Assembly: GCF_003797835.1 (NCBI RefSeq)
Contig: NZ_RKMF01000007.1
Span: 123,545-187,544 of the forward strand
Length of the DNA: 64,000 nucleotides
Direction: 5' to 3'
DNA from: Kocuria soli
Lineage (GTDB): Bacteria > Actinomycetota > Actinomycetes > Actinomycetales > Micrococcaceae
Made by a program: the position numbers and the translations under genes. The notes under the pieces were generated by a model. It was not told the origin of the DNA, ran no database searches, and was given only the letters and a program-made list of their open reading frames with translations. Shown here piece by piece: positions 1-9,024 of this stretch. Each line of letters begins with the position of its first letter. Positions within the stretch are counted from its first letter, which is position 1.

Positions 1-975
1 GACGCCATTCTGGTCGCCGTCGGCGCTCATCCGCGGACCCTGCCCAACGCTCAGCCGGACGGCGAGCGCATCCTGACCTGGACGCAGGTCTACAACATGA
101 CCGAGATCCCCGAGCACCTGGTGGTCGTGGGCTCCGGCGTGACCGGTGCTGAGTTCGCCTCCGCCTACAACGGACTCGGCGCCAAGGTCACCCTGGTCTC
201 CTCCCGGGACCAGGTGTTGCCGGGCGAGGACACCGACGCGGCCGAGGTGCTGGAGAGCGTTTTCGAGCGCCGCGGGCTCACCGTGGTCTCTCGGTCCCGC
301 GCGGAAGCCGTGGAACGTACCGACGACGGCGTGGTGGTCACCCTCACCGGCGGCCGCAAGATCGCGGCCTCCCACTGCCTGCTGGCTGTTGGGTCGATCC
401 CCAACACGGAGGGCATCGGACTCGAAGAAGTGGGCGTGCGCCTGGAGGACTCCGGCCACATCGCGGTGGACAGGGTTTCCCGTACGTCTGTGCCCAGCAT
501 TTACGCGGCCGGTGACTGCACGGGTGTCCTGCCGCTGGCCTCCGTTGCCGCCATGCAGGGCCGCATCGCCATGGCTCATGTGCTCGGCGATGCCGTCCAG
601 CCGCTGCGTACCTCCGTGGTGGCCTCCAACATCTTTACCTCCCCGGAGATCGCCTCCGTGGGTGTGTCGGAGAAGGCGATCAAGGACGGGATCTACTCCG
701 CGGACGTGATCAAGCTGGACCTGGCCACCAATGCCCGTGCCAAGATGATGGCGGTGGAGGACGGCTTCGTGAAGCTGTTCGCCCGCAAGGGCCCCGGCAC
801 GATCATCGGCGGCGTGGTGGTGGGCCCGCGCGCCTCCGAGCTGATCTTCGCGATCTCCGTGGCCGTCTCCAAGGGCCTCACGGTGGACGACTTCTCCGAG
901 ACCTTCACGGTGTACCCGTCCCTGTCCGGGTCGATCTCCGAGGCGGCTCGGCGTCTGCACCACCTGCAGGCCTGA
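1..975 (+). CDS. lpdA: NAD(P)H-quinone dehydrogenase, LpdA-like flavoprotein disulfide reductase (5'-truncated by window edge)
   Basis: The frame is open from base 1, so the gene starts outside the window and only its C-terminal ~324 residues are seen. A second Rossmann fold begins VVVGSGVTGAEF about 14 residues after an internal Met at base 97 and should bind NAD(P)H. The FAD-contact stretch IYAAGDCTGVLPLAS follows, then the dimerisation domain ending in YPSLSGSISEAARRL. The sequence resembles mycobacterial LpdA (Rv3303c), an FAD enzyme that reduces quinones with NAD(P)H rather than a true lipoamide dehydrogenase. It ends just before a large palindrome. The redox-active cysteine region lies upstream of the window, so the subclass cannot be confirmed. 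A soluble pyridine nucleotide transhydrogenase is the main alternative. Confidence 0.85.
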   Translation, partial: DAILVAVGAHPRTLPNAQPDGERILTWTQVYNMTEIPEHLVVVGSGVTGAEFASAYNGLGAKVTLVSSRDQVLPGEDTDAAEVLESVFERRGLTVVSRSRAEAVERTDDGVVVTLTGGRKIAASHCLLAVGSIPNTEGIGLEEVGVRLEDSGHIAVDRVSRTSVPSIYAAGDCTGVLPLASVAAMQGRIAMAHVLGDAVQPLRTSVVASNIFTSPEIASVGVSEKAIKDGIYSADVIKLDLATNARAKMMAVEDGFVKLFARKGPGTIIGGVVVGPRASELIFAISVAVSKGLTVDDFSETFTVYPSLSGSISEAARRLHHLQA

Positions 976-988
976 CTCACACTGTCCC

Positions 989-1055
989 CGCGCCGAGTGC
1001 GCAGTTTGATCGCCGCGGACTGTTTCAGCGGCGATCAAACTGCGCACTCGGCGCG
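989..1055. repeat. Long perfect palindrome (left bracket of the DUF559 gene)
   Basis: Two perfectly complementary 28-bp arms (989-1016 and 1028-1055) flank an 11-nt loop. The outer end reads CGCGCCGAGTGCGCAG. It lies 13 bp after the lpdA stop and probably works as a terminator, although no T-tract follows. The inner 22 bp of each arm recur, with one mismatch, in the palindrome at 2158-2218 on the other side of the next gene. Confidence 0.95.
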
Positions 1056-1159
1056 AATCTCGGCTCCACAGGTGCCCGGCGGGTGGTCGGGCAGGGGCGG
1101 CTGTACTCGTCTGGGCGGCGAAACGGTCCCGGGGCGCTTGCGCCGCGTGTACTCATCCC

Positions 1160-2152
1160 ATGGTCACGCCCGCTCACACACCACCCGCCGGACTCCGGGG
1201 CCGTTGTTTCACGACGGCGGAGGCGTACGCCCACGGGGTCACCCGCGGCCAGCTCTTGGGTCCGGGCTACGTATCGGTCTTCCGGAACGTGTGGGCGGTC
1301 GCGGGTCATGTGTTCCCGGCGGACCCGGTCGAGCATCTGATGGACCTGCTGCCGGCCGTGCAACTCGCGTATCCGGGGACTGCCGCGAGCCACACGACGG
1401 CGGCGCTGGTGCTGGGGCTCCGGGTCCCCGGTCGGTTGCGGCTTGCGCTACCGATACATCTCACTCCCTGGACAGAAGTCCTCCCTCCCCGGGTGAAGGG
1501 GCTGCGAGGCCATCGGTCCTGGATTCCGCCGCAGGACCGGGTGCTTCAGACCGGGGTGGGAGTCACCGGTCCCGTCCGGACCCTCGTGGATCTGGCCGGA
1601 GCGGCCGGGCCGCGGGGCCCGTGGTTCCTTGACCAGGCTGCTTTGGTGAGCGTGTTGGACGGCGTGATCTGTGAACACCGGTACGGCCCGTTGCGGGGTG
1701 TGCCTCCGCTCCGGGCCCGGGAGGCCGTCGCCGAGGACCTGGCACGAATGACGGGGTTGCGCGGCGTGGCTCGAGTGCGATCCGCGTTGGCCCTGGCACG
1801 GCCGGGAGTGGACTCGGCGGCCGAGACCCGCGCGCGTCTGGTGCTCCAGGACAACGGGCTGGGGGAGTGGGTCACCGACCTCGAGCTCAGGGCCCCGGGG
1901 CATCGGTCGGTCTGGCCGGATCTTGCGCGTCCAGAGGACAAGGTGTCGCTGCAGATCGAGGGCCCGCACCACGACGCCGACCGCCAACGCGTCCGGGACA
2001 TCGAACGCCAGCGGGCCACGGAGGCGGCGGGATGGATCGAGGTGCGCGTACTGATCTCCGACCTGTATCCGCGGTCGTTCGACCCACCGGGAACGCCTCC
2101 GCGCGTGGTGGACCTGGTCCGCGAGGCCATCGCCCGCCGTGGTCGGGGATGA
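1160..2152 (+). CDS. AbiEi-like N-domain / DUF559 (Vsr-like) endonuclease-fold protein, copy 1
   Basis: This 330-aa protein has an N-terminal winged-helix-like segment of the AbiEi antitoxin type (CFTTAEAYAHGVTRGQL, about residues 16-32). Its C-terminal domain (about residues 215-325) resembles the DUF559/Vsr branch of the PD-(D/E)xK nuclease fold: SVWPDLA gives a likely metal-binding Asp, and LQIEGPHHDADRQR then DIERQRATEAAGW give the acidic and basic residues. Such proteins are common singletons in actinobacteria and their function is unknown. A paralogue is encoded at about 47032-48078, with matching segments such as RDIERQRATEA and GVARxRSAL. The gene is bracketed by two copies of one palindrome (989-1055, 2158-2218). 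ATG 1160 was chosen as the first Met before the N-domain; no clear ribosome site is seen. DNA cleavage activity is inference. Confidence 0.75.
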   Translation: MVTPAHTPPAGLRGRCFTTAEAYAHGVTRGQLLGPGYVSVFRNVWAVAGHVFPADPVEHLMDLLPAVQLAYPGTAASHTTAALVLGLRVPGRLRLALPIHLTPWTEVLPPRVKGLRGHRSWIPPQDRVLQTGVGVTGPVRTLVDLAGAAGPRGPWFLDQAALVSVLDGVICEHRYGPLRGVPPLRAREAVAEDLARMTGLRGVARVRSALALARPGVDSAAETRARLVLQDNGLGEWVTDLELRAPGHRSVWPDLARPEDKVSLQIEGPHHDADRQRVRDIERQRATEAAGWIEVRVLISDLYPRSFDPPGTPPRVVDLVREAIARRGRG

Positions 2153-2157
2153 CAAAT

Positions 2158-2218
2158 GCCGAGTGCGCAGTTCGATCGCTGCTCACTGACTCAGGGGCGA
2201 TCAAACTGCGCACTCGGC
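2158..2218. repeat. Palindrome (right bracket of the DUF559 gene)
   Basis: Arms 2158-2179 and 2197-2218 are 22 bp with one mismatch and begin GCCGAGTGCGCAG. They repeat the inner sequence of the palindrome at 989-1055. The element starts 6 bp after the DUF559 stop and also lies 3' of the convergent MFS gene, so it could terminate both. Confidence 0.93.
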
Positions 2219-2237
2219 GCGGGGAAAGTCGGGAAGG

Positions 2238-3647
2238 TTACTTCTTGCCGACCTCGACCATGTCCACGTGGCGGGTCTCCGGGGAGAACCACAGGGCCAC
2301 GAAGGTGATGACGGCGGCCGCCGACAGGTACATGCCCACCGCGGAGACGCCGAACTTGGCGTTGAGCCACACCGCGGCGTACGGGGTGAGCGCCGCACCC
2401 AGGATGGAGGCGCCGTTGTACGCGATCCCCGAACCCGTGTAACGCACGTTGGTGGGGAACAGCTCCGGAAGCACGGCCGACATGGAACCGAAGGTCAGGC
2501 CCATGAGCGCCATGCCGACGGCCAGGAACACCACCAGGCGTACCAGGCTCAGGTTCTCACCGGTTCCCAGGTTCTCCGGTGCGATGAACCAGCCGAAGAC
2601 CAGCCCGAAGGCCACGATCAGCGCGGTGATGACCAGCAGCGAGGAACGACGTCCGTACTTGTCGGCCAGCCAGCCGGAGACCGGGACCATGGCCGCGAAC
2701 ATGAGCACCGCGATGAGCTGAATGACCAGGAAGTTGCGGTAGGCGATGCCCAGGCCGCCCACGGACGCGGAGCCGATGCCGTAGGACAGGATCCAGGCCG
2801 TCATGAGGTAGAAGAGCACGTAGGTGGCCAGCATGATGAACGTGCCCTGGATGATCTGCAGCCAAGAGGTCTTGAAGACTTCCAGCACGGGCGACTTGAC
2901 CGGCTCCGCGCGTTCCACGGCCTTTTTGAACACCGGGGTCTCCTCGAGGGAGAAACGCACGTAGAGGCCGACGATCACCATGATCACGGAGGCGATGAAC
3001 GGGATGCGCCAGCCCCAGGTCAGGAACGCGTGGCTGGATCCGCTGTCTGCCAGGGTGGTGAAGCCCATGATCACGGTGAGGACCAGGAAGAACCCGTTGG
3101 CCAGGATGAACCCGAACGGCGCACCCAACTGGGGCCACATGGCCGCGCGGGCTCGTTTGCCGTCTTCGGCGTACTCCGTGGCCAGCAGGGACGCCCCGGA
3201 CCATTCGCCGCCGAGCCCCAGGCCCTGGCAGAACCTCAGCACCGTCAGGATGATGGGCGCCCACAGGCCGATCGAGTAGTAGGTCGGCAGCAGGCCGATC
3301 AGGAACGTGGCAATGCCCATGGTCAACAGGGCGCCGATCAGGGTTGCCTTGCGGCCCACCCGGTCCCCGAAGTGACCGAACAGCACGGAACCGATGGGGC
3401 GGGCGACGAACGCCGCGCCGAACGTGGCCATCGAGGCCAGCAGCTTCGCGGTGTCGTTCTCGCCCGTGAAGAACAGGGCGGGGAACACGGCCACGGCGGC
3501 GGTCGCGTACACGTAGAAGTCGTAGAACTCGATGGTGGTTCCGACCAGCGACGCCGCGCGGACGCGGTTGCGCAGCGTCTTGGCGGTTCCGATCGGGTCC
3601 GTGATCACGGGGTCCGGGTCGCCGGAGTGATCCACAGTGGTTGACAT
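2238..3647 (-). CDS. MFS transporter, metabolite:H+ symporter (MHS) family
   Basis: This is a 469-aa integral membrane protein of the major facilitator superfamily with about 12 hydrophobic segments. TM1 starts ASLVGTTIEFYDFYVY, typical of the MHS group (ProP, ShiA, KgtP and relatives). The loop 2-3 signature is GHFGDRVGRKATL, and GLGLGGEWSGASLLATEYA is another MHS hallmark. The C-terminal half carries a second loop motif, LADKYGRRSSL. Substrates in this group are small metabolites such as proline, betaine, shikimate, alpha-ketoglutarate or citrate, and the sequence does not decide which. The start at 3647 is preceded by AAGGAAT at good spacing; an upstream in-frame Met would add an implausible Pro-rich extension. 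It appears monocistronic. Confidence 0.85.
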   Translation of the reverse strand: MSTTVDHSGDPDPVITDPIGTAKTLRNRVRAASLVGTTIEFYDFYVYATAAVAVFPALFFTGENDTAKLLASMATFGAAFVARPIGSVLFGHFGDRVGRKATLIGALLTMGIATFLIGLLPTYYSIGLWAPIILTVLRFCQGLGLGGEWSGASLLATEYAEDGKRARAAMWPQLGAPFGFILANGFFLVLTVIMGFTTLADSGSSHAFLTWGWRIPFIASVIMVIVGLYVRFSLEETPVFKKAVERAEPVKSPVLEVFKTSWLQIIQGTFIMLATYVLFYLMTAWILSYGIGSASVGGLGIAYRNFLVIQLIAVLMFAAMVPVSGWLADKYGRRSSLLVITALIVAFGLVFGWFIAPENLGTGENLSLVRLVVFLAVGMALMGLTFGSMSAVLPELFPTNVRYTGSGIAYNGASILGAALTPYAAVWLNAKFGVSAVGMYLSAAAVITFVALWFSPETRHVDMVEVGKK

Positions 3648-3881
3648 GGGATTCCTTAGCGTCGTTCGCGGTGGCCGAGGCGGGCCCCGCGGGGGAGGGT
3701 CTGCGACCGGACCCATGGTCAGACCGCAGCGAACTTCACGGGGAGGTTACACGTCTGGTCATATCGCGGGACAGTGATCTCAATATTTGGTCACTATGTG
3801 GACCGACGCACGCAGAGGAGAGGGTCATGCCCGCGACCTGGGACCGGCTCCCCGCGACCGCGGCCCACGGGATGGCCGACG

Positions 3882-3928
3882 ACGACGGCGGGTGGCCCGG
3901 TCGTCGTGACCGGGCCACCCGCCGTCGT
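3882..3928. terminator. Perfect 19-bp hairpin terminator after the carboxylase alpha gene
   Basis: Perfect complementary 19-bp arms at 3882-3900 and 3910-3928 enclose a 9-nt loop. It sits 38 bp downstream of the stop codon of the leftward biotin carboxylase gene. No U-tract follows, as is usual in this genome. Confidence 0.85.
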
Positions 3929-3966
3929 GGGTGCGTGGTCTCCGGGGTCCCGGAGACGACCGTGGT

Positions 3967-5775
3967 TCAGGAGATGGTGGCCAGAACCGTGCCCGCGGAG
4001 ACCGTGTCTCCGGGGTTGACGTCCAGGCCCGAGATGGTGCCCGCCTTGTGCGCCTTGAGTGGCTGCTCCATCTTCATGGCCTCGATGACCACGATCGTGT
4101 CGCCTTCCTCTACGTCGTCCCCGTTGTCCACGGCCAGCTTGACCACGGTGCCCTGCATGGGCGAGGTCAGGTCGTCGCCGGTGGCCTTGGCGCTGCCGCC
4201 GCGTCCGGAGCGTTCGCGGCGGGCCTTGGGGCCGCCGTTGCCGGAGGCCTTCGTGGTGCCCAGGACGGATGCGGGGAGGACGACTTCGAGGCGCTTGCCG
4301 GCAACTTCTACCACCACACTGCGGCGCTCCTCCGGGTCTCCCGCGGTTTCCGGGGTGCCCGCGAAGGGGTCGATCTGGTTGTCGAACTCGGTTTCGATCC
4401 AGCGGGTGTGCACGGTGAACGGCTGCCCGTCGGTCGGGGCGTAGGCCGGGTCGGAGACCACTGCGCGGTCGAAGGGCACCACGGTGGCCATGCCTTCGAT
4501 CACGAGTTCCTCCAGGGCGCGACGCGACCGCGCCAAAGCCTGCTCGCGGGTGCTGCCGGTGACGATCAGCTTGGCGATCATCGAATCGAAGTTCCCGGAG
4601 ACGGTCTCACCGGCCTCCACACCGGTGTCCACGCGAATGCCGGGTCCCGTGGGCAGCTTGAGCGCGGTGAGGGTGCCGGGGGCGGGCATGAAGTTGCGGC
4701 CCGGGTCCTCGCCGTTGATGCGGAACTCGATCGAATGTCCGCGGACTTCGGGGTCCTCGTAGCCGAGTTCCTCGCCGCGGGCCAGACGGAACTGCTCGCG
4801 GACCAGGTCGATGCCGGTGACCTCTTCGGAGACCGGGTGCTCGACCTGCAGGCGGGTGTTGACCTCCAGGAAGGAGATGGTCCCGTCCTTGCCCACCAGG
4901 AATTCGCAGGTGCCCGCACCCTGGTAGCCGGCTTCGCGCAGGATGGCCTTGGAGGATTCGTACAGGCGTCGATTCTGTTCCTCGCTCAGGAACGGGGCGG
5001 GCGCCTCCTCCACGAGCTTTTGGTTCCGGCGTTGCAGGGAGCAGTCGCGGGTGGAGATGACCGCCACGTTGCCGTGGGCATCCGCCAGGCACTGCGTCTC
5101 CACGTGGCGCGGTGCGTCCAGGAACCGTTCGACGAAGCACTCACCGCGGCCGAAAGCGGCCGTGGCCTCGCGGACGGCGGATTCGTAGAGTTCGGCGATC
5201 GATTCGCGTTCGCGGACCACCTTGATACCGCGGCCGCCGCCGCCGAAGGCCGCCTTGATGGCGATGGGCAGTCCGTGTTCGTCGGCGAAGGCCAGGACCT
5301 CGTCGGCGGACTGGACGGGCTCGGAGGTTCCGGGGACGCGGGGTGCGTCAACCTTCTCGGCAATCCGACGCGCGGCGACCTTGTCGCCGAGGGAGGCGAT
5401 GGCGTGCGGCGGCGGGCCGATCCAGGTGAGCCCGGCGTTGATCACCGCGGCGGCGAAGTCCGCGTTCTCGGACAGGAAGCCGTACCCGGGGTGGACGGCG
5501 TCGGCTCCGGAGCGGGCCGCGGCGTCCAGGATCTTGTCGATCACCAAGTAGGAGTCCGTGGCGGTGTTACCACCCAGGCCGTAGGCCTCGTCTGCCATGC
5601 GGACGTGCAGGGCGTCGCGATCGGGATCGGCGTACACGGCCACGGAGGTGATGCCCTCGTCGCGGGCAGCCCTGATGACCCGGACGGCGATTTCGCCGCG
5701 GTTGGCCACCAGCACCTTGGACAAGGGCCGACGTCGGGGGGGTGCGGCGTTGGGTGCCTCGTGGGCTCCGGTCAC
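3967..5775 (-). CDS. accA3: Acyl-CoA carboxylase alpha subunit (biotin carboxylase + biotin carboxyl carrier)
   Basis: This 602-aa subunit carboxylates its own biotin with ATP and bicarbonate and passes CO2 to a beta subunit that makes malonyl- or methylmalonyl-CoA. The biotin carboxylase N-domain begins [22 protein letters not shown]. The ATP-grasp domain contains [14 protein letters not shown] and [16 protein letters not shown]. The C-terminal biotinyl domain carries the attachment motif EAMKMEQ with the biotinyl Lys at about residue 568. GTG 5775 was chosen because GAGGAG lies 9 nt upstream; longer in-frame starts have no ribosome site. Its likely partners are the epsilon and beta subunits at 17876-19722, with BirA (20374) for biotinylation. 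In mycobacteria the equivalent is AccA3. Confidence 0.93.
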   Translation of the reverse strand: MTGAHEAPNAAPPRRRPLSKVLVANRGEIAVRVIRAARDEGITSVAVYADPDRDALHVRMADEAYGLGGNTATDSYLVIDKILDAAARSGADAVHPGYGFLSENADFAAAVINAGLTWIGPPPHAIASLGDKVAARRIAEKVDAPRVPGTSEPVQSADEVLAFADEHGLPIAIKAAFGGGGRGIKVVRERESIAELYESAVREATAAFGRGECFVERFLDAPRHVETQCLADAHGNVAVISTRDCSLQRRNQKLVEEAPAPFLSEEQNRRLYESSKAILREAGYQGAGTCEFLVGKDGTISFLEVNTRLQVEHPVSEEVTGIDLVREQFRLARGEELGYEDPEVRGHSIEFRINGEDPGRNFMPAPGTLTALKLPTGPGIRVDTGVEAGETVSGNFDSMIAKLIVTGSTREQALARSRRALEELVIEGMATVVPFDRAVVSDPAYAPTDGQPFTVHTRWIETEFDNQIDPFAGTPETAGDPEERRSVVVEVAGKRLEVVLPASVLGTTKASGNGGPKARRERSGRGGSAKATGDDLTSPMQGTVVKLAVDNGDDVEEGDTIVVIEAMKMEQPLKAHKAGTISGLDVNPGDTVSAGTVLATIS

Positions 5776-5923
5776 GTGATCGATCTCCTCATCGCCATGA
5801 ATGTGCGCCTGTCGTGTGCGCGACATCGAACCACAGCACTGTATTGCGTGGGGTTCCTCGGCGCACGTCATCGCCCATTCGATCACACGGGGATGCGTAA
5901 CCTGATGTAGGACTTCCACAAAG

Positions 5924-6736
5924 TCACCGGGTGTGCCCGTGTCGGCCCCACCACAGGGCCGCCTGGATCCGTGAGGTGACCTGAAGTTTCGCCAGGACGT
6001 GGGAGACGTGGGTCTTGACCGTGGATTCGGCGACCACCAGCTCTCGGGCGATCTGCTGGTTGGACAGTCCCCGGGCCAACAGGGCCAGGACGTCCTGTTC
6101 GCGGTGGGTCAGGGGATCGGGCAGGTTGCCCGGGGGGACGAACCCGACGGCACGGTCTTCCTGCATTTCCTGAACTGCCTGCTCTTCCTCGCCCACGGCC
6201 GTGCCCACCTGGTTGGGGTCGGCGGCCTGCGACGGTGCAGCGTCTGCCGCCTGATCCCGGGGGCGGACGGCACGGGCGATCACGGACCTCAGGACTTCAG
6301 GGGCCAGGACCGCGTCCCCGGCGGCCACTCGCTGAACCGCGGCCACGATCTCCTGTGGCTCGGCCGACTTCACCAGGAAGCCGTCGGCCCCGGCCTCCAG
6401 GGCCGCCATGACGTACTCGTCCAGGGCGAAGGAGGTCAGGACGACGACGCTGGCGCCGGCCTCCCGCAACTGCCCGATCACGCTCAGGCCGCTGGGTCCG
6501 GGCATCCGGATGTCCAGCAGCACCACCTGGGGTCGTAGCGCTCGGGTGAGTTCGACGGCCTCGGTAGCCTTCTCGGCCTCACCCAGAACGAGGAACGGTT
6601 CCGGTGCCGTTTCCAGGATCAACCGCACCCCCGCACGGATGGCGGCGTGGTCGTCGGCCAGGACCACGGTGGTGCCCGGCACTCGTGGGTGGGATGTGGG
6701 CGTGCTCGGGGTGGACGGAATCAGTGCCTCGGTCAT
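5924..6736 (-). CDS. Two-component response regulator, NarL/FixJ (LuxR-HTH) family
   Basis: This 270-aa DNA-binding regulator has a receiver domain (about residues 22-140) with acidic pocket ADDH near residues 27-30, phospho-acceptor Asp75 in [10 protein letters not shown] and the conserved VLTSF and KSAEP residues. A C-terminal LuxR-type helix-turn-helix (about 207-255, [20 protein letters not shown] then [14 protein letters not shown]) follows. The linker between them (about 150-205) is unusually long and Glu/Ala-rich. Its start codon overlaps the stop of the upstream sensor kinase gene by 4 nt (ATGA), so the two are translationally coupled and almost certainly partners. The stimulus is not evident. 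Confidence 0.93.
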   Translation of the reverse strand: MTEALIPSTPSTPTSHPRVPGTTVVLADDHAAIRAGVRLILETAPEPFLVLGEAEKATEAVELTRALRPQVVLLDIRMPGPSGLSVIGQLREAGASVVVLTSFALDEYVMAALEAGADGFLVKSAEPQEIVAAVQRVAAGDAVLAPEVLRSVIARAVRPRDQAADAAPSQAADPNQVGTAVGEEEQAVQEMQEDRAVGFVPPGNLPDPLTHREQDVLALLARGLSNQQIARELVVAESTVKTHVSHVLAKLQVTSRIQAALWWGRHGHTR

Positions 6737-8088
6737 GGTCGGGGTGCCTTCTCATCGTGCTGGATTGAGACCTCCACGGAGGTCTCGTGTCTTCGGGGCA
6801 GAGCAAGTGGCTGAGCAGGCGGTGTCGTGGTGGCGGGCCAGAGTGCCTCCACGGTCCAGGTCGTGGCACAACTGTCGGTGGCAACCGGCCCGGCCGTGAA
6901 CGTTCCTCCCGACTCCTCCGTGCGTAGCCGCATGGATCGCAGGCCGAGTCCGTCGTCCTCACGGGGCTGCGTGGTGGTGGTGCGGGACCTGCACAGGAGG
7001 TGGAGGGCTCCGTCGTCGTGGGTGAGTGACAGGTCGACGGGGCCCGGGGAGGCGTGTTTGAGCACGTTGGTGACGGACTCCTGGGCCACGCGAAGGGCCG
7101 CTTGCGCCGTCGCGGGGTCGGCGTGATCCAGCAGCAGCCCGGCCTGCTCGGCCTCGGTCGCCCGGGCCTCCGGGAAGGAAGCGCGGAGCCGGGCCGCGAG
7201 GCTACCCCATGTGCCGCGGTGGTCGAGGTCCTGATCCATGCCCTCGCGGAGCACGTCGATCAGCGTGCGCATCTCAGTGAGGGCATCCACGGACGCCGTT
7301 CGGATCGACTCCAACGTCTTGTCCCGGGTGGCGGCCGGTGCGGTGCGCATGCCTTCGGTGCGCAGGGCCGCCGTCTGCAGGGCAATGGCAGAAAGGTGCC
7401 CGGCGACGCCGTCGTGCAGGTCCTGGGCGATTCGGCGGCCGTGCTCCTGGACCTGCAGGGCGGCGCGGGCCCCCGCGAGTTCCCGCTCGCGGACCGCCAG
7501 CTGACGTTGCGCCGCGGCGGCGATCTCCGCTTGGCGCCGCGCCTCGCTGTGATTGCGCACCTCCCAGGCCCACAACAGAGGCAGGATCAACACCACCCCC
7601 AGCTGCACACCCGCCGCGAACCACAATTCGGGTTCGCGGGACACCGCAGTGGTGGCCAGCGTCCCCGCGATGGTGAGAACCACGCACAGGACAGTGGTGT
7701 TCCGTGCCAGACGCGGCGTGCCGTAGAGCACTGCGCTGAAGGCAGCTTCGAACTGCAGGAACGCGGCACCCAGCTCACCCGTCAAGAGCATGGCGAGTGT
7801 GGCGGACAGTCCGGTGACCACCAGAACCACCAGGGGGCGACGTTTCCGGAAGGCCGTGGTGGCGGCACCGACCAGCAACAGGCCCAACGACAGCTGAGGG
7901 GAGTGCTCACCCGGCAGGAGCAGGTCCTTCGCCATCGACCAGTCCGTCATCCACAACAGCACGACCACGACGACGTAGGTCGCGGCTGCGGGGAAGTCGA
8001 GAGACCTGCTTGCCCCTGCACCGTGGGCATCGATGCTGCCGGAGGGCTCAGCACCGGGGGATTCGACATCGGCAGGGTCGGTGGTCAT
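6733..8088 (-). CDS. Sensor histidine kinase, HisKA_3 family
   Basis: The 451-aa kinase has about five to six hydrophobic segments between residues 33 and 175, with almost no extracytoplasmic domain, so it may sense membrane or intracellular signals. A coiled-coil linker (about 178-215) leads to the dimerisation/phosphotransfer helix AQDLHDGVAGHLSAIALQTA with phospho-acceptor His225. The HATPase_c domain has N-box AQESVTNVLKHA (about 330-341) and glycine box DDGLGLRSMRLR. It is the first gene of a two-gene operon with the regulator at 5924-6736. A TAGATT hexamer 7 nt before the ATG suggests a leaderless mRNA. It is divergent from the GAP-family gene at 8247. Confidence 0.92.
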   Translation of the reverse strand: MTTDPADVESPGAEPSGSIDAHGAGASRSLDFPAAATYVVVVVLLWMTDWSMAKDLLLPGEHSPQLSLGLLLVGAATTAFRKRRPLVVLVVTGLSATLAMLLTGELGAAFLQFEAAFSAVLYGTPRLARNTTVLCVVLTIAGTLATTAVSREPELWFAAGVQLGVVLILPLLWAWEVRNHSEARRQAEIAAAAQRQLAVRERELAGARAALQVQEHGRRIAQDLHDGVAGHLSAIALQTAALRTEGMRTAPAATRDKTLESIRTASVDALTEMRTLIDVLREGMDQDLDHRGTWGSLAARLRASFPEARATEAEQAGLLLDHADPATAQAALRVAQESVTNVLKHASPGPVDLSLTHDDGALHLLCRSRTTTTQPREDDGLGLRSMRLRTEESGGTFTAGPVATDSCATTWTVEALWPATTTPPAQPLALPRRHETSVEVSIQHDEKAPRP

Positions 8089-8095
8089 GGTCCCG

Positions 8096-8101
8096 AATCT
8101 A
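8096..8101 (-). promoter_or_regulatory. -10 element for the sensor kinase operon (leaderless start)
   Basis: On the minus strand TAGATT is followed by 7 nt and the ATG at 8088. This is the spacing expected of a -10 box whose transcript begins at the start codon. Confidence 0.6.
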
Positions 8102-8246
8102 ATGTGCGCCCGTCAGCGGAGACAGGGGTCGGACGGGAACCGGGACGAAGATCCATCGATTGGGGGAGAAGGGGAGGGGTATGAGGTGTCCAGTGACGGT
8201 ACCGATGGCCGATGCCCCGTGAACCCCGCGCGGACAGGCTGGAGAC

Positions 8247-9005
8247 ATGAACATTCTCGAGGCCGTCTTCACGGGGTTGAGCGCCCAGGAGGCCGTGACC
8301 CTCGGCGGACTGGCGCTGATCGATTCCACCAGCACGGGGACCTTGGTGCTGCCCCTGGTGCTCTTGCTCTTTACCTCCGGCGGCGGACGGGGCGGGGCCC
8401 GAGCCGTGGCGCTACGGGTCACGCTCTACCTGGCCGTCATCGCGCTGTTCTACTGGCTCCTGGGTGTGGCTCTCCTGGCGGGTGTCACCGTCGCCTTCCA
8501 ACCCGTCGCCGACTTCCTGGCCACCCGCGTGGGCGCGGCCGCGTTGGTTGCCCTGGGCGCCGGGCTGACCGCGTTGAGCTGGTGGGTGGATCCCAAGGAG
8601 ATCCGTAAGCGTGGAGGGGACCCGGACGCCTCGACTCGCCGTTGGATTGCACGCGCCGAACGTGCCGTGCGCAGGTGGCCGGCCCTGGCTGCGCTCGCGG
8701 TCGTTGCGGGACTGATCGAGGTCGCCTCGATGTTGCCGTACCTGGCAGCCATCGGTGGACTGGCCCAGTCGGAGTTGCCCCGCGGGGCTTCGGCGCTCGT
8801 GTTGGTGGCCTACTGCCTGGTCATGGTGCTGCCCGCGATGGTTCTGGTGATGGCGCGAATGGTCCTGGGGGAACGGATCGATCGTCCCGTGGCCGCGCTT
8901 CGGAACTGGGCGGTGCGCACCACGCCCACCACGCTGGCCTGGGTGCTCGGCATCGTCGGCGTGGTGATCATTGTGCGGACCGTGCCCACCCTGCTGGGTG
9001 GTTGA
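8247..9005 (+). CDS. GAP-family (Sap-like) membrane protein
   Basis: This 252-aa integral membrane protein has about six hydrophobic segments. The N-terminus LGGLALIDSTSTGTLVLPLVLLL matches actinobacterial GAP family proteins, which are related to the LysE/Sap superfamily and in mycobacteria help export glycolipids or peptidolipids. The cytoplasmic loop WWVDPKEIRKRGG followed by RWIARAERAVRRWPALAALAVVAGLIEVASMLPYLAAI is typical. The substrate is unknown. The gene is divergent from the two-component operon, which could regulate it, but there is no operator evidence. Confidence 0.75.
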   Translation: MNILEAVFTGLSAQEAVTLGGLALIDSTSTGTLVLPLVLLLFTSGGGRGGARAVALRVTLYLAVIALFYWLLGVALLAGVTVAFQPVADFLATRVGAAALVALGAGLTALSWWVDPKEIRKRGGDPDASTRRWIARAERAVRRWPALAALAVVAGLIEVASMLPYLAAIGGLAQSELPRGASALVLVAYCLVMVLPAMVLVMARMVLGERIDRPVAALRNWAVRTTPTTLAWVLGIVGVVIIVRTVPTLLGG

Positions 9006-9024
9006 CGAGGGGTCGCGCGGCGGG

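Noticed and set aside
1..3000. Defence island around the first DUF559 gene
   Set aside because: Neighbours are housekeeping genes (lpdA, MFS, carboxylase); no restriction-modification, toxin or abortive infection partner is present.
2268..3644. 458-residue plus-strand frame opposite the MHS transporter
   Set aside because: Its Gly/Asp/His/Arg-rich composition is a mirror of the hydrophobic gene on the other strand.
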